DNA of 64,000 nucleotides. Origin: Paracidovorax cattleyae. Its GTDB lineage: Bacteria > Pseudomonadota > Gammaproteobacteria > Burkholderiales > Burkholderiaceae_C. Below, piece after piece: positions 20,858 through 32,215 of the stretch. The stretch lies in assembly GCF_900104515.1 (NCBI RefSeq), contig NZ_FNJL01000020.1, forward strand, positions 19,508 through 83,507, given 5' to 3'. A program made the position numbers and the translations under genes. The notes under the pieces are model-generated. The model saw only the letters and a list, made by a program, of their open reading frames with translations. It searched no databases and was not told where the DNA came from. Every line of letters starts with the position of its first letter. Position 1 is the first letter of the stretch.

Positions 20858-22281
20858 AGCACGCCATCCGCCACATCCATTTCGTGGGGCTCGGGGGCGC
20901 CGGCATGTGCGGCATCGCCGAAGTGCTGTTCAACCTGGGCTACGAGATCTCGGGCTCGGACCTGGCCGACAGCGCCACGCTGCGCCGCCTGGCCGCGCTG
21001 GGCATCGCCACCCACGTGGGCCATGCGGCAGCGCACATCGAGGGTGCCGACGCGGTGGTCACCTCCACTGCCGTGCAGTCCGACAACCCCGAAGTGCTCG
21101 CGGCGCGCGAGCGCAAGATCCCGGTGGTGCCGCGCGCCCTGATGCTGGCGGAGCTGATGCGCCTCAAGCGCGGCATCGCGATCGCCGGCACGCACGGCAA
21201 GACCACCACCACCAGCCTCGTGACCAGCGTGCTCGCGGAAGCGGGGCTGGACCCCACCTTCGTGATCGGCGGACGCCTCAACAGCGCGGGCGCCAACGCC
21301 AAGCTGGGGCAGGGCGAGTACATCGTGGTGGAGGCCGACGAATCCGATGCGTCCTTCCTCAACCTGCTGCCCGTGATGGCGGTGGTGACGAACATCGACG
21401 CCGACCACATGGAAACCTATGGCCACGACTTCGGCCGCCTGAAGTCGGCCTTCGTGGATTTCCTGCACCGCATGCCGTTCTACGGCACGGCCATCCTCTG
21501 CACCGACAACCCGGCGATCCGCGAGATCCTGCCCGATGTGACCTGCCCCGTCACGAGCTACGGCTTCTCCGAGGATGCGCAGGTGCGCGCGGTGGACGTG
21601 CGGGCCGACGCGGGCCGCATGCACTTTCGGGTGCAGCGCCGCAACGGCGTCACGCTGCCCGACCTGGACGTGGTGCTGAACCTCGCGGGCGAGCACAACG
21701 TGCTCAACGCGCTGTCGGCGATTGCCGTGGCGGTGGAACTGAACATTCCCGACGATGCGCTGCTGCGCGCGCTCGCGCAGTTCAAGGGCGTGGGCCGGCG
21801 CTTCCAGCGCTACGGCGAGCTGCCCGCGCAGGGCGGCGGCACCTTCACCCTGATCGAGGACTACGGACACCATCCGGTGGAGATGACGGCCACGCTCGCC
21901 GCGGCGCGCGGTGCCTTCCCGGGCCGCCGCCTGGTGCTGGCGTTCCAGCCGCACCGCTACAGCCGCACGCGCGACTGCTTCGAGGACTTCGTGAAGGTGA
22001 TGGGCAGCGCCGACGCGGTGCTGCTCACCGAGGTCTATGCGGCCGGCGAGGCGCCGATCGTGGCGGCCGACGGCCGCTCGCTCGCCCGTGCGGTGCGCGT
22101 GGCGGGGCAGGTGGAGCCCGTCTTCGTGGACGACATCGGCGAGTTGCCGCGGCGCATCGCGGACAACGCGCGCGGTGGCGACGTGGTGCTGTGCATGGGA
22201 GCCGGCTCGATCGGCGCCGTGCCCGCGAAGGTGGTGGAGATGCTGCGGGCCGAGGCGCCGGCGGTGCAGGAAGGACGGTGA
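20854..22281 (+). CDS. murC: UDP-MurNAc:L-alanine ligase MurC
   Basis: 475 residues from the ATG at 20854 ([18 protein letters not shown]), which overlaps the murG stop. The P-loop GTHGKTTTT has K116; EADESDASF and DYGHHPVE are family hallmarks. It adds the first amino acid of the stem peptide. Its recycling paralogue mpl lies at 55142-56563. Confidence 0.97.
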   Translation: MKHAIRHIHFVGLGGAGMCGIAEVLFNLGYEISGSDLADSATLRRLAALGIATHVGHAAAHIEGADAVVTSTAVQSDNPEVLAARERKIPVVPRALMLAELMRLKRGIAIAGTHGKTTTTSLVTSVLAEAGLDPTFVIGGRLNSAGANAKLGQGEYIVVEADESDASFLNLLPVMAVVTNIDADHMETYGHDFGRLKSAFVDFLHRMPFYGTAILCTDNPAIREILPDVTCPVTSYGFSEDAQVRAVDVRADAGRMHFRVQRRNGVTLPDLDVVLNLAGEHNVLNALSAIAVAVELNIPDDALLRALAQFKGVGRRFQRYGELPAQGGGTFTLIEDYGHHPVEMTATLAAARGAFPGRRLVLAFQPHRYSRTRDCFEDFVKVMGSADAVLLTEVYAAGEAPIVAADGRSLARAVRVAGQVEPVFVDDIGELPRRIADNARGGDVVLCMGAGSIGAVPAKVVEMLRAEAPAVQEGR

Positions 22282-23285
22282 TGGCTGTGGGCCTGAAAGA
22301 TTCCGAAATCGACGTGCGTGCCCTGGGCAAGGTCGCGGTCCTGATGGGCGGCGACTCCGCCGAGCGGGAGGTCTCGCTCATGTCCGGCGGCGGCGTGCTG
22401 CAGGCGCTGCGCGCGCGCGGCGTGGACGCGCACGCCTTCGATCCGTCGCAGTCCGACCTCTCCGAACTCAAGAGCCATGGCTATGCGCGCTGCTTCATCG
22501 CGCTGCACGGCCGGCACGGCGAGGACGGCACCGTGCAGGGCGCGCTGGAGTTGCTGGGCATTCCCTACACCGGCCCGGGCGTGATGGCGTCGTCCATCGC
22601 CATGGACAAGATCATGACCAAGCGCATCTGGCGCTTCGAGGGCCTGCCCACGCCGGACTGGTGGCTGGTGTCGAGCGCTGCCGAGACCGCACGGGCCCTG
22701 GATGAACTGGGCTCGCCCATGATCGTCAAGCCCTCGCGCGAGGGCTCGACCATCGGGCTGACCAAGGTCACCTCGCCCGGCCAGTGCGAGCAGGCCTACC
22801 GCCTGGCCTCGCGCTACGACCCCGAGGTGCTGTGCGAGCAGTTCATCGACGGCGAGGAAACGACCTGCCCCGTGCTGGGGCAGGGCGCGGGCGCCCATGC
22901 GCTGCCGGTGATCCGCATCGTGGCGCCCGAGGGCAACTACGACTACCAGAACAAGTATTTCACCGACGTCACGCAGTACCACTGCCCCAGCGGCCTGCCC
23001 GCGCAGGAGGAGCGCGAGATCCAGCGCCTGGTGGTGGAGGCATTCCGCACGCTGCAGTGCCGCGGCTGGGCCCGCGCCGACATCATGATCCGCGCGAGCG
23101 ACCGCAAGCCCTTCCTGCTGGAGATCAACACCTCTCCCGGCATGACCGGCCATTCGCTGGTGCCCATGTCGGCGCGCGCCATGGGCGTGAGCTACGAGGA
23201 ACTGTGCCTGCGCATCCTGGCGGGGGCGTCGCTCGACGCCCGCCAGGGCCAGGTGGACGCCGCAGGGCATCCGGGAGCCGCATGA
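22281..23285 (+). CDS. ddl: D-alanine:D-alanine ligase
   Basis: 334 residues, ATP-grasp fold. The stop of murC and the start of ddl share one base (TGATG). Features include [31 protein letters not shown], the ATP-binding [10 protein letters not shown] and the magnesium site [10 protein letters not shown]. It supplies D-Ala-D-Ala to MurF. Confidence 0.96.
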   Translation: MAVGLKDSEIDVRALGKVAVLMGGDSAEREVSLMSGGGVLQALRARGVDAHAFDPSQSDLSELKSHGYARCFIALHGRHGEDGTVQGALELLGIPYTGPGVMASSIAMDKIMTKRIWRFEGLPTPDWWLVSSAAETARALDELGSPMIVKPSREGSTIGLTKVTSPGQCEQAYRLASRYDPEVLCEQFIDGEETTCPVLGQGAGAHALPVIRIVAPEGNYDYQNKYFTDVTQYHCPSGLPAQEEREIQRLVVEAFRTLQCRGWARADIMIRASDRKPFLLEINTSPGMTGHSLVPMSARAMGVSYEELCLRILAGASLDARQGQVDAAGHPGAA

Positions 23286-24109
23286 CCACGAACACGCTGC
23301 CCGCACCGCTGGACGTGAAGCTCATGAACTGGACCGCGACGGTCCTGTTCGTGGGCTGCGCCGCGGCCGTGCTGGTGGCGGCCGGTTCGTGGGCGCGGCA
23401 CCACCCGATGTTCGCGATCGGGCGCATCGTGGTGCAGGGCGAACTGGTGCACAACAACGCGGTGACGCTGCGCGCCAACGTCGGCCCGCACCTGGTGGGC
23501 AACTTCTTCACCATGGACCTGGCCGCCGTGCGCGAAGCCTTCGAGCAGGTGCCGTGGGTGCGCCGCGCGCTGGTGCGGCGCGAGTTCCCCAACGGCCTGC
23601 GCGTGGAGCTGCAGGAACACGACGCCTTCGCTTACTGGGGGCCGGAAGAAGGGGCGACCCTGCTCAGCACCCGCGGCGAGGTTTTCGAGGCCGGCGCCGA
23701 CGACCTGGAAGACGACGAACTGCCCCGCCTGCAGGGCCCGCAGGGCCAGTCGGAAGCGGTGATGCGCATGTACCAGCGGCTTGCCCCGGTGGTGGAGCCC
23801 CTGGGCGCGCACCTCGCGACGCTGGAGCTGTCCACGCGCGGCAGCTGGCGCGCATCCCTGTCGGGTGGCGCGGCGCTGGAGCTGGGCGGCGGCACGCCGG
23901 AAGACGTCGAGGCACGCACGAAGCGCTTCGTGCGCACCGTGGCGCGCGTGGCGGCCCAGTACGGACGCCGGCCCGACGCGCTGGAATCCGCCGACCTGCG
24001 CCATCCCGACGGCTACGCCCTGCGGCTGCGCGGGGTGACCACCGTCGAGGGCGACGGACCGCGCGTTGTGCGGCCCGCCGTGCGCCGTACACCTCCAAGG
24101 AATCGCTGA
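23282..24109 (+). CDS. ftsQ: Cell division protein FtsQ
   Basis: 275 residues. A single membrane helix (about 17-37) is followed by a POTRA domain ([18 protein letters not shown] onward) and the beta domain. FtsQ scaffolds FtsL and FtsB in the divisome. It overlaps ddl by 4 bp. The gap to ftsA is 23 bp. Confidence 0.94.
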   Translation: MTTNTLPAPLDVKLMNWTATVLFVGCAAAVLVAAGSWARHHPMFAIGRIVVQGELVHNNAVTLRANVGPHLVGNFFTMDLAAVREAFEQVPWVRRALVRREFPNGLRVELQEHDAFAYWGPEEGATLLSTRGEVFEAGADDLEDDELPRLQGPQGQSEAVMRMYQRLAPVVEPLGAHLATLELSTRGSWRASLSGGAALELGGGTPEDVEARTKRFVRTVARVAAQYGRRPDALESADLRHPDGYALRLRGVTTVEGDGPRVVRPAVRRTPPRNR

Positions 24110-24132
24110 CCCAAGTCAGGACACACAAAGAT

Positions 24133-25362
24133 ATGGCACGAGAATACAAAGATGTGGTGGTGGGGCTGGACATCGGGACGGCCAAGGTGATGGCCGTCGT
24201 GGCCGAAGTGCTCCCGGGCGGTGACCTGAAGCTGGCCGGCCTGGGCGTGGCCCCGAGCAACGGGCTCAAGCGCGGCGTGGTGGTCAACATCGACGCCACG
24301 GTGCAGAGCATCCAGCAGGCGCTGAAGGAGGCCGAGCTGATGGCCGACTGCAAGATCCAGCGCGTCTATACCGGTATCACCGGCAGCCACATCCGCGGCC
24401 TGAATTCCAGCGGCATGGTGGCCGTCAAGGACAAGGAGGTCACCCCCGCCGACGTGGCGCGCGTGGTCGAGACCGCCAAGGCCATCAACATCTCCTCCGA
24501 CCAGCGCCTTCTGCTCGTGGAGCCGCAGGAGTTCGTGATCGACGGGCAGGACGTGCGCGAGCCCATCGGCATGAGCGGCATCCGCCTGGAGGCGAAGATC
24601 CACATCGTGACCGGCGCCCAGAGCGCGGCCGAGAACATCATCAAGTGCGTGCGCCGCTGCGGCCTGGAAGTGGAGCAGCTCATGCTGAACCCGCTCGCCT
24701 CCAGCCAGGCGGTGCTGACCGACGACGAGCGCGAGCTCGGCGTGGCGGTGGTGGACGTGGGCGCGGGCACGACCGACGTGGCGATCTTCACGGGCGGGGC
24801 CATCCGCCACACGGCGGTGATCCCGATCGCCGGCGACCTCATCACCAGCGACATCGCCATGGCGCTGCGCACGCCCACCAAGGACGCCGAGGACATCAAG
24901 GTCGAGAGCGGTTACGCCAAGCAGCTGCTGGCCGACCCCGAGGCGCAGGTGGAAGTGCCGGGCCTGGGCGACCGCAGCCCGCGCATGCTGTCCAAGCAGG
25001 CGCTCGCCGGCGTGATCGAGCCGCGGGTGGAGGAGATCTTCTCGCTCGTGCAGCAGGTGATCCGCGAGTCGGGCTACGAGGAGGTGCTCTCCTCGGGCAT
25101 CGTGCTCACGGGCGGCAGCGCCATCATGCCGGGCATGGTGGAACTGGGCGAGGACATCTTCCTCAAGCCCGTGCGCCGCGGCATTCCGAAGTATTCCAGC
25201 GCGTTGTCCGACATGGTGGCCCAGCCGCGTGCTGCTACTGTCATGGGTTTGCTCGAAGAGGCCCGGCAGGCACGGCTGCGCGGCTTCAAGGTGGCCCAGA
25301 AGAGCGGCTCGGTGAAGACGGCTTTCGGACGGTTCAAGGACTTCATCATCGGGAACTTCTGA
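24133..25362 (+). CDS. ftsA: Divisome actin-like protein FtsA
   Basis: 409 residues. The actin-fold phosphate loops VGLDIGTAKV and VDVGAGTTDVAIF are clear. The C-terminal amphipathic helix (FGRFKDFIIGNF) is the membrane anchor. FtsA links FtsZ filaments to the membrane. I chose the ATG at 24133, just ahead of AREYKDVVVGLDIG. Confidence 0.96.
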   Translation: MAREYKDVVVGLDIGTAKVMAVVAEVLPGGDLKLAGLGVAPSNGLKRGVVVNIDATVQSIQQALKEAELMADCKIQRVYTGITGSHIRGLNSSGMVAVKDKEVTPADVARVVETAKAINISSDQRLLLVEPQEFVIDGQDVREPIGMSGIRLEAKIHIVTGAQSAAENIIKCVRRCGLEVEQLMLNPLASSQAVLTDDERELGVAVVDVGAGTTDVAIFTGGAIRHTAVIPIAGDLITSDIAMALRTPTKDAEDIKVESGYAKQLLADPEAQVEVPGLGDRSPRMLSKQALAGVIEPRVEEIFSLVQQVIRESGYEEVLSSGIVLTGGSAIMPGMVELGEDIFLKPVRRGIPKYSSALSDMVAQPRAATVMGLLEEARQARLRGFKVAQKSGSVKTAFGRFKDFIIGNF

Positions 25363-25554
25363 CATGCGAACCCCTCTGCAACGGCTTGTCCGCGGAAGTC
25401 CCACGGCCAGTGGCCTCCACCGATGGCGGGGCACGGGCCCTCCCCGCGGCGTGCACCGGCATACCCATCGCACCGTTTTCTTCTTCGTATTACCCACCGG
25501 CCGCAACGGCCAACCGCAAATCTCTCGTGAAAGACCAGGACTAGGAGCACCAGC
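25363..25554 (+). other. ftsA-ftsZ intergenic region (192 bp)
   Basis: No gene. A good ribosome-binding site (aggagca) lies 7-13 bp before the ftsZ start. The AT-richer stretch at about 25470-25495 might hold an internal ftsZ promoter, but no convincing pair of hexamers was found. Confidence 0.3.
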
Positions 25555-26787
25555 ATGACCATCGAAATGATCGAAGCCGAAGAATTCAACCAGGGCACGC
25601 AGATCAAGGTGATCGGTGTCGGCGGCGGCGGCGGCAATGCCGTCGAGCACATGATCTCGCGCCAGGTGCAGGGCGTGGAGTTCGTGTGCGCCAACACCGA
25701 TGCGCAGGCGCTCACCCGCAGCAGCGCGCACCGCGTCATCCAGCTGGGCCACAGCGGCCTGGGTGCCGGCAGCAAGCCCGAGAAGGCCCGCGAGGCCGCC
25801 GAGGCCGCGCAGGAGGACATCCGCCAGGCCATCCAGGGCGCGCACATGCTCTTCATCACCGCCGGCATGGGCGGCGGCACCGGCACCGGTGCCGCACCCG
25901 TGATCGCACGCGTGGCCAAGGAGATGGGCATCCTCACCGTAGGCGTGGTCACCAAGCCCTTCGACTGGGAAGGCGGCCGCCGCATGCAGAACGCCGACAA
26001 CGGCCTGGCCGAACTGGAAGCCAACGTCGATTCGCTGATCGTCGTGCTCAACGAGAAGCTGCTGGAAGTGCTGGGCGACGACATCACCCAGGACGAGGCC
26101 TTCGCACATGCCAACGACGTGCTGAAGAACGCCGTGGGCGGCATCGCCGAGATCATCAACGAGTACGGCCACGTCAACGTCGACTTCGAAGACGTGCGCA
26201 CCGTGATGGGCGAACCCGGCAAGGCCATGATGGGCACGGCCACCGCCAGCGGCCCCGACCGCGCCCGCATCGCCGCCGAGCAGGCCGTGGCCTGCCCGCT
26301 GCTGGAAGGCATCGACCTTTCCGGCGCCAAGGGCGTGCTGGTGCTGGTCACGGCCGCCAAGGGCAGCCTCAAGCTGTCCGAGTCGCGCCTGGCGATGAGC
26401 ACGATCAACGCCTATGCGTCGCCCGATGCCCACGTCATCTACGGCGCGGCCTACGACGACAGCCTGGGCGACGACATCCGCGTCACCGTCGTGGCGACCG
26501 GCCTGTCACGCGCCAACGCGCGCCGCCAGCCGATCTCCGTGGTGCAGGGCGGCCTGCGCACCGGCACCGACAACATCGCCTACCAGATGCCCATCGCGGG
26601 CGCTGCCGTGGGCGTGGCCGGCGGCCTGGCAGGCGGTGCGGCATCGCAGACCGACTACGGCAACATGTCGGTGCCCAGCGTCTGGCGCACCAACCGCACG
26701 CAGGCCGCGGCCCGCGTCGACGCGCTGTCCTCGGGCGGCATGGACGACCTGGAAATCCCGGCCTTCCTCCGTAAACAGGCAGACTGA
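25555..26787 (+). CDS. ftsZ: Cell division GTPase FtsZ
   Basis: 410 residues. The tubulin signature GGGTGTG is at 106-112. The synergy-loop region, a variable linker (about 320-395) and the conserved C-terminal peptide (DDLEIPAFLRKQ), which binds FtsA and ZipA, all follow. FtsZ forms the Z-ring. It is the last gene of the contiguous dcw cluster and is followed by a strong terminator. Confidence 0.98.
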   Translation: MTIEMIEAEEFNQGTQIKVIGVGGGGGNAVEHMISRQVQGVEFVCANTDAQALTRSSAHRVIQLGHSGLGAGSKPEKAREAAEAAQEDIRQAIQGAHMLFITAGMGGGTGTGAAPVIARVAKEMGILTVGVVTKPFDWEGGRRMQNADNGLAELEANVDSLIVVLNEKLLEVLGDDITQDEAFAHANDVLKNAVGGIAEIINEYGHVNVDFEDVRTVMGEPGKAMMGTATASGPDRARIAAEQAVACPLLEGIDLSGAKGVLVLVTAAKGSLKLSESRLAMSTINAYASPDAHVIYGAAYDDSLGDDIRVTVVATGLSRANARRQPISVVQGGLRTGTDNIAYQMPIAGAAVGVAGGLAGGAASQTDYGNMSVPSVWRTNRTQAAARVDALSSGGMDDLEIPAFLRKQAD

Positions 26788-26819
26788 CCCCTTGAGTCGC
26801 CGTCTTCCGGAGGCCATTG

Positions 26820-26857
26820 GCCGCCCCGCTTCCGCAAGGAGGCGGGGCGGCTTTTTG
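26820..26857 (+). terminator. Rho-independent terminator after ftsZ
   Basis: A perfect 10-bp GC stem (26820-26829 with 26842-26851), a 12-nt loop and a TTTTTGTTT tail. It ends dcw transcription, so lpxC needs its own promoter. Confidence 0.93.
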
Positions 26858-26925
26858 TTTCCGTTGTGACGCATGGGCTATGGATGGCATAGCCATCTGT
26901 GCGGGCAGGGACGGGTGCCGCCACC

Positions 26926-26937
26926 TAAAATTGCGGG
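26926..26937 (+). promoter_or_regulatory. lpxC -10 element adjacent to start codon
   Basis: TAAAAT at 26926-26931 is followed by only six bases before the lpxC ATG, and there is no Shine-Dalgarno sequence. Transcription would start at or very near the A of the ATG. No clear -35 was seen. Confidence 0.5.
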
Positions 26938-27861
26938 ATGCTCCAGCAACGCACGATCAAGACCCTCACCCGCGCCGTCGGCGTGGGCCTGCACAGTGGC
27001 CAGCGGGTCGAGCTCACGTTGCGTCCCGCCGCGCCGGACACGGGCATCGTGTTCCGCCGCATCGACCTCCCCGAACCCGTGGACATCCCGATCCGCGCCG
27101 AGTCGGTGGTGGATACGCGCATGGCCTCCACCATCGGCATGGGCGGTGCCAAGGTGCATACGGTCGAGCACCTCATGTCCGCCTGCGCGGGCCTGGGGCT
27201 GGACAATCTCTACATCGACATCACCGCCGAAGAGGTGCCCATCCTCGACGGATCCTCGGCCTCCTTCGTGTTCCTGCTGCAGAGCGCCGGCGTGGTGCTG
27301 CAGAACGCACCGAAGAAGTTCATCCGCGTCACGCGGCCCGTGGAAGTGCGCGAGGGCGATGGCCAGCAGCTCAAGTGGGCGCGGCTGGAGCCCTACCATG
27401 GCTACAAGCTGCGCTTCGAGATCGATTTCGCCCACCCGGCCGTGGATTCCACCGGCCAGAGCGTGGAGTTCGACCTCGGCTCGGGCAACTACACGCGCGA
27501 TATCGCGCGTGCCCGCACCTTCGGCTTCACGAAGGACGTGGAGATGATGCGCGCGAGCGGCCTCGCGCTGGGCGGCGGGCTCGACAATGCCATCGTCATG
27601 GACGACTACAAGGTGCTCAATGCGGACGGCCTGCGCTACGACGACGAGTTCGTGAAGCACAAGATCCTCGACGCCATCGGCGACCTCTACATCGTCGGCC
27701 GGCCGCTGCTGGCGGCCTACAGCGCCTTCCGCTCGGGGCACGCGATGAACAACCGGCTGCTGCACGAACTGCTGGCGAACGAGGATGCCTGGGAGATCGC
27801 CACGTTCGAGAGCGAGCGGCAGGCGCCCACCGGTTTCGCCGCACCCGTGCATGCCTGGTGA
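26938..27861 (+). CDS. lpxC: UDP-3-O-acyl-GlcNAc deacetylase LpxC
   Basis: 307 residues. LpxC is the zinc enzyme that commits UDP-acyl-GlcNAc to lipid A synthesis. Zinc and catalytic motifs are in place: [20 protein letters not shown] and a late histidine in SGHAMNN. The N-terminus ([19 protein letters not shown]) is canonical. It is separated from ftsZ by a terminator. It probably has its own, near-leaderless promoter. Confidence 0.97.
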   Translation: MLQQRTIKTLTRAVGVGLHSGQRVELTLRPAAPDTGIVFRRIDLPEPVDIPIRAESVVDTRMASTIGMGGAKVHTVEHLMSACAGLGLDNLYIDITAEEVPILDGSSASFVFLLQSAGVVLQNAPKKFIRVTRPVEVREGDGQQLKWARLEPYHGYKLRFEIDFAHPAVDSTGQSVEFDLGSGNYTRDIARARTFGFTKDVEMMRASGLALGGGLDNAIVMDDYKVLNADGLRYDDEFVKHKILDAIGDLYIVGRPLLAAYSAFRSGHAMNNRLLHELLANEDAWEIATFESERQAPTGFAAPVHAW

Positions 27862-27873
27862 GCCCGCGCCGCC

Positions 27874-28050
27874 ATGCTGCTGTTCCGAGGTCTTTTCTTC
27901 TTCCTGCTGCTGCTGGCGGTGGTGTCGTTCGTGTTCTACGCGGCCACCGGGCAGCCGCGCTTCAAGCGCTTCGGCATCGTGATCGTCAAGTGGACGGTGC
28001 TCTCGGCATTCGCCTTCTTCGCGGTGCTGGCGCTCGAGCGCTTCCTCTGA
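27874..28050 (+). CDS. Small two-helix membrane protein downstream of lpxC
   Basis: 58 residues, starting MLLFRGLFFFLLLLAVVSF. Two hydrophobic segments (about 4-22 and 37-55) are split by a short basic loop (QPRFKRFG). It starts 12 bp after the lpxC stop and so is probably co-transcribed with it. I do not recognise a named family. The hydrophobic pattern and clean stop argue that it is real. Confidence 0.6.
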   Translation: MLLFRGLFFFLLLLAVVSFVFYAATGQPRFKRFGIVIVKWTVLSAFAFFAVLALERFL

Positions 28051-28077
28051 TGTCCGCCGGCGCGCCCCGCCCCCGGG

Positions 28078-28106
28078 GTGACACGGCCGGGCATCGCTCC
28101 TATACT
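28078..28106 (+). promoter_or_regulatory. Sigma70-type promoter of thiC
   Basis: GTGACA (28078-28083), a 17-bp spacer and TATACT (28101-28106): five of six matches in each hexamer with ideal spacing. Transcription would begin near 28113, at the 5' edge of the TPP riboswitch. Confidence 0.75.
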
Positions 28107-28112
28107 CGCGCC

Positions 28113-30241
<2,129 letters not shown>

Positions 30242-30243
30242 TG

Positions 30244-30264
30244 CCGCCCGTCCGGGCCGGGCGG
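30244..30264. terminator. Possible hairpin between convergent thiC and chemoreceptor genes
   Basis: A 7-bp perfect stem (30244-30250 with 30258-30264, loop 7 nt) lies in the 29-bp gap between two convergent stops. No T tract follows on either strand, so it may be only a weak or Rho-assisted terminator. Confidence 0.35.
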
Positions 30265-30270
30265 GGCGGT

Positions 30271-31965
30271 TCAGCCCGCGCTGGCCAGCAGGCGCTGCGG
30301 GCGCGCAGGCAGCAGCGCGCTGCGTGCCGGCGGCCCGGCCGGGGCCGGCTCCTGCGCGGGCAGCACGAACTGGCTCACGAGCTGGGCCAGGTCGTGGGTC
30401 TGCAAGCGCAGGCTTTCGGTGGCGGCAGCCGATTCCTCCACCAGGGCGGCGTTCTGCCGCGTCATCTCGTCGAGCCGCGCCATGGCCACGTGGATGGCGG
30501 CGATGTCCTCGTTCTGCGACTGCGCATGGCTGCGGATCTCGCCCATCGTGCGGGCCGTGTCCTCCACGGTCGAGACCACGCGGTGCATGGTCTGGCCGGC
30601 CTGCCGGGCCAGGCCGGCGCCGTCCTGCACCTGTTGCACCGTCGCCTGGATGAGGCCTTTGATTTCGCGCGCGGCTTCGGCCGAACGGTTGGCCAGGCTG
30701 CGCACCTCGGCCGCCACCACCGCGAAGCCGCGGCCCTGCTCGCCGGCATGCGCCGATTCCACCGCCGCGTTCAGCGCCAGGATGTTGGTCTGGAAGGCGA
30801 TGGAATCGATCACGCCGGTGATGTCGGCGATGCGGCGCGAACTGGCGGCGATCTGTTCCATGGTCTGCTCCACCTGGCCCACCACGCCGCTGCCTTCGCG
30901 CGCGACCTGGGCCGCCCCGGTCGCCAGGGATTCGGTTCGCTGCGCCGAATCGGCGGCGCCGGCCACCCGGAGGGTGACGTGCTCCAGCGCCGCGGCGGTC
31001 TCCTGCAGCCGGGTGGCGGTTTCCTCCGTGCGGCTGGACAGCTCGGCGTTGCCGCCGGCGATCTCCGACGAGGCCGAGCGGATCGCCTGTCCCAGGGACT
31101 GCATCCGGCGCACGAGGCCGCGCAGCGCCGTCTGCATCACGGCCAGCGATTCGAGCATGTGGCCCGCCTCGTCCCGGCCGTGCCCCTGGATCTCCTGGCG
31201 CAGGTCCAGTCCCGCCACGCGGTCCGCCGTCGCGCCTGCCTGGGCGATCGGGCAGGTGATGCTGCGCACCAGCCACAGGGCCAGCAGCATGCCGGCCGCC
31301 AGCGACAGCACGCCGAACGCCAGCAGCGACCAGCGGCCGGCCGCACCCAGCCCGGACACCTCGGCCGCTCCGGCGTCGATGGCCTGGCGCTGCGACTGCG
31401 ACAGGCCGTCCAGCGATGCGAGCAGGCGCGTGGCCGCGGGCACGAAGCGGTCTCCGTACACCTGGCGGATGCGCTCCGTGAGGCCGGAGTCCCGTGCGGC
31501 GATCAGTGCGGCGCAGGCCTGGCTGAAATCCCTGCCCGCCGAGCGCACCGCCACGATCCGTCCCGCGTCCTCGGTGCCCTGCAGGCGTTCGGCGAGTTGG
31601 GCCAGGAGGCTGTCGTACTGCCGCTGGGTGCGCGCGATGTCGGCACCCAGGATGTCGCCTACCTCGGGCTCGGAGCTGAGGGCCACGGCCTTGTAGCGCT
31701 CCGCATTGATGGCCTGCAGGCGGTGCGCGTCGGCGACCAGGCGTTCGGTGGCGACCCGGCGGTCCACCATGGCGCTGGCCGATGCGCCGATGCGTTGCAG
31801 CGCGACAACGCCGATGGCCGAACCGATGCCGTTGAGCGCCAGTACGGCGAGAAAGGCACCGAGCAGCCGCCGCCCGAGCGCGCCGCGGCGGACGTGCCGA
31901 CCCGGCAATCTGGAGGGCGGCAGGGAAGGCGGGGCGCCTTCTAAAGAATGGGATGAGAGAGTCAC
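30271..31965 (-). CDS. Methyl-accepting chemotaxis protein (first of a divergent pair)
   Basis: 564 residues from a GTG start. Membrane helices at about 32-55 and 205-228 enclose a periplasmic helical sensor domain. A HAMP domain (about 230-285) and the signalling domain follow, with tip sequence [23 protein letters not shown]. The usual EAARAGE reads ESAHAGE here. There is no C-terminal CheR-tethering pentapeptide. The ligand is unknown. It is divergent from the second receptor at 32216. Confidence 0.92.
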   Translation of the reverse strand: MTLSSHSLEGAPPSLPPSRLPGRHVRRGALGRRLLGAFLAVLALNGIGSAIGVVALQRIGASASAMVDRRVATERLVADAHRLQAINAERYKAVALSSEPEVGDILGADIARTQRQYDSLLAQLAERLQGTEDAGRIVAVRSAGRDFSQACAALIAARDSGLTERIRQVYGDRFVPAATRLLASLDGLSQSQRQAIDAGAAEVSGLGAAGRWSLLAFGVLSLAAGMLLALWLVRSITCPIAQAGATADRVAGLDLRQEIQGHGRDEAGHMLESLAVMQTALRGLVRRMQSLGQAIRSASSEIAGGNAELSSRTEETATRLQETAAALEHVTLRVAGAADSAQRTESLATGAAQVAREGSGVVGQVEQTMEQIAASSRRIADITGVIDSIAFQTNILALNAAVESAHAGEQGRGFAVVAAEVRSLANRSAEAAREIKGLIQATVQQVQDGAGLARQAGQTMHRVVSTVEDTARTMGEIRSHAQSQNEDIAAIHVAMARLDEMTRQNAALVEESAAATESLRLQTHDLAQLVSQFVLPAQEPAPAGPPARSALLPARPQRLLASAG

Positions 31966-32215
31966 TCAGGAGACCTGGCTGGGCAGGGAAATGGCGGGGC
32001 ACGCCCGGATTCGGATACTTTGCACCAAGAATGTGACAATTTGTTTATCCTGGTTGCGCGTGGGTCACGTGGCGTGTGACCGCGCCAGTCGTGCTTACCC
32101 TGCCGGTATCACTGCCGGACCGACCTATAGTGGGCGCCCCGGCGGCCCACGAGGCGGCAATGCGGGTGGGCGCAGTTATTGCATGGGCCCTTTGTAACGT
32201 TTTGTAGAGGATGTC
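31966..32215. promoter_or_regulatory. Divergent control region between two chemoreceptor genes
   Basis: 250 bp without a gene. It contains an inverted repeat GGTCAC (32063-32068), 7 bp, GTGACC (32076-32081), a possible operator. A good ribosome-binding site (agagga) lies before the gene at 32216. No sigma28-type flagellar promoter was recognised. Confidence 0.4.
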
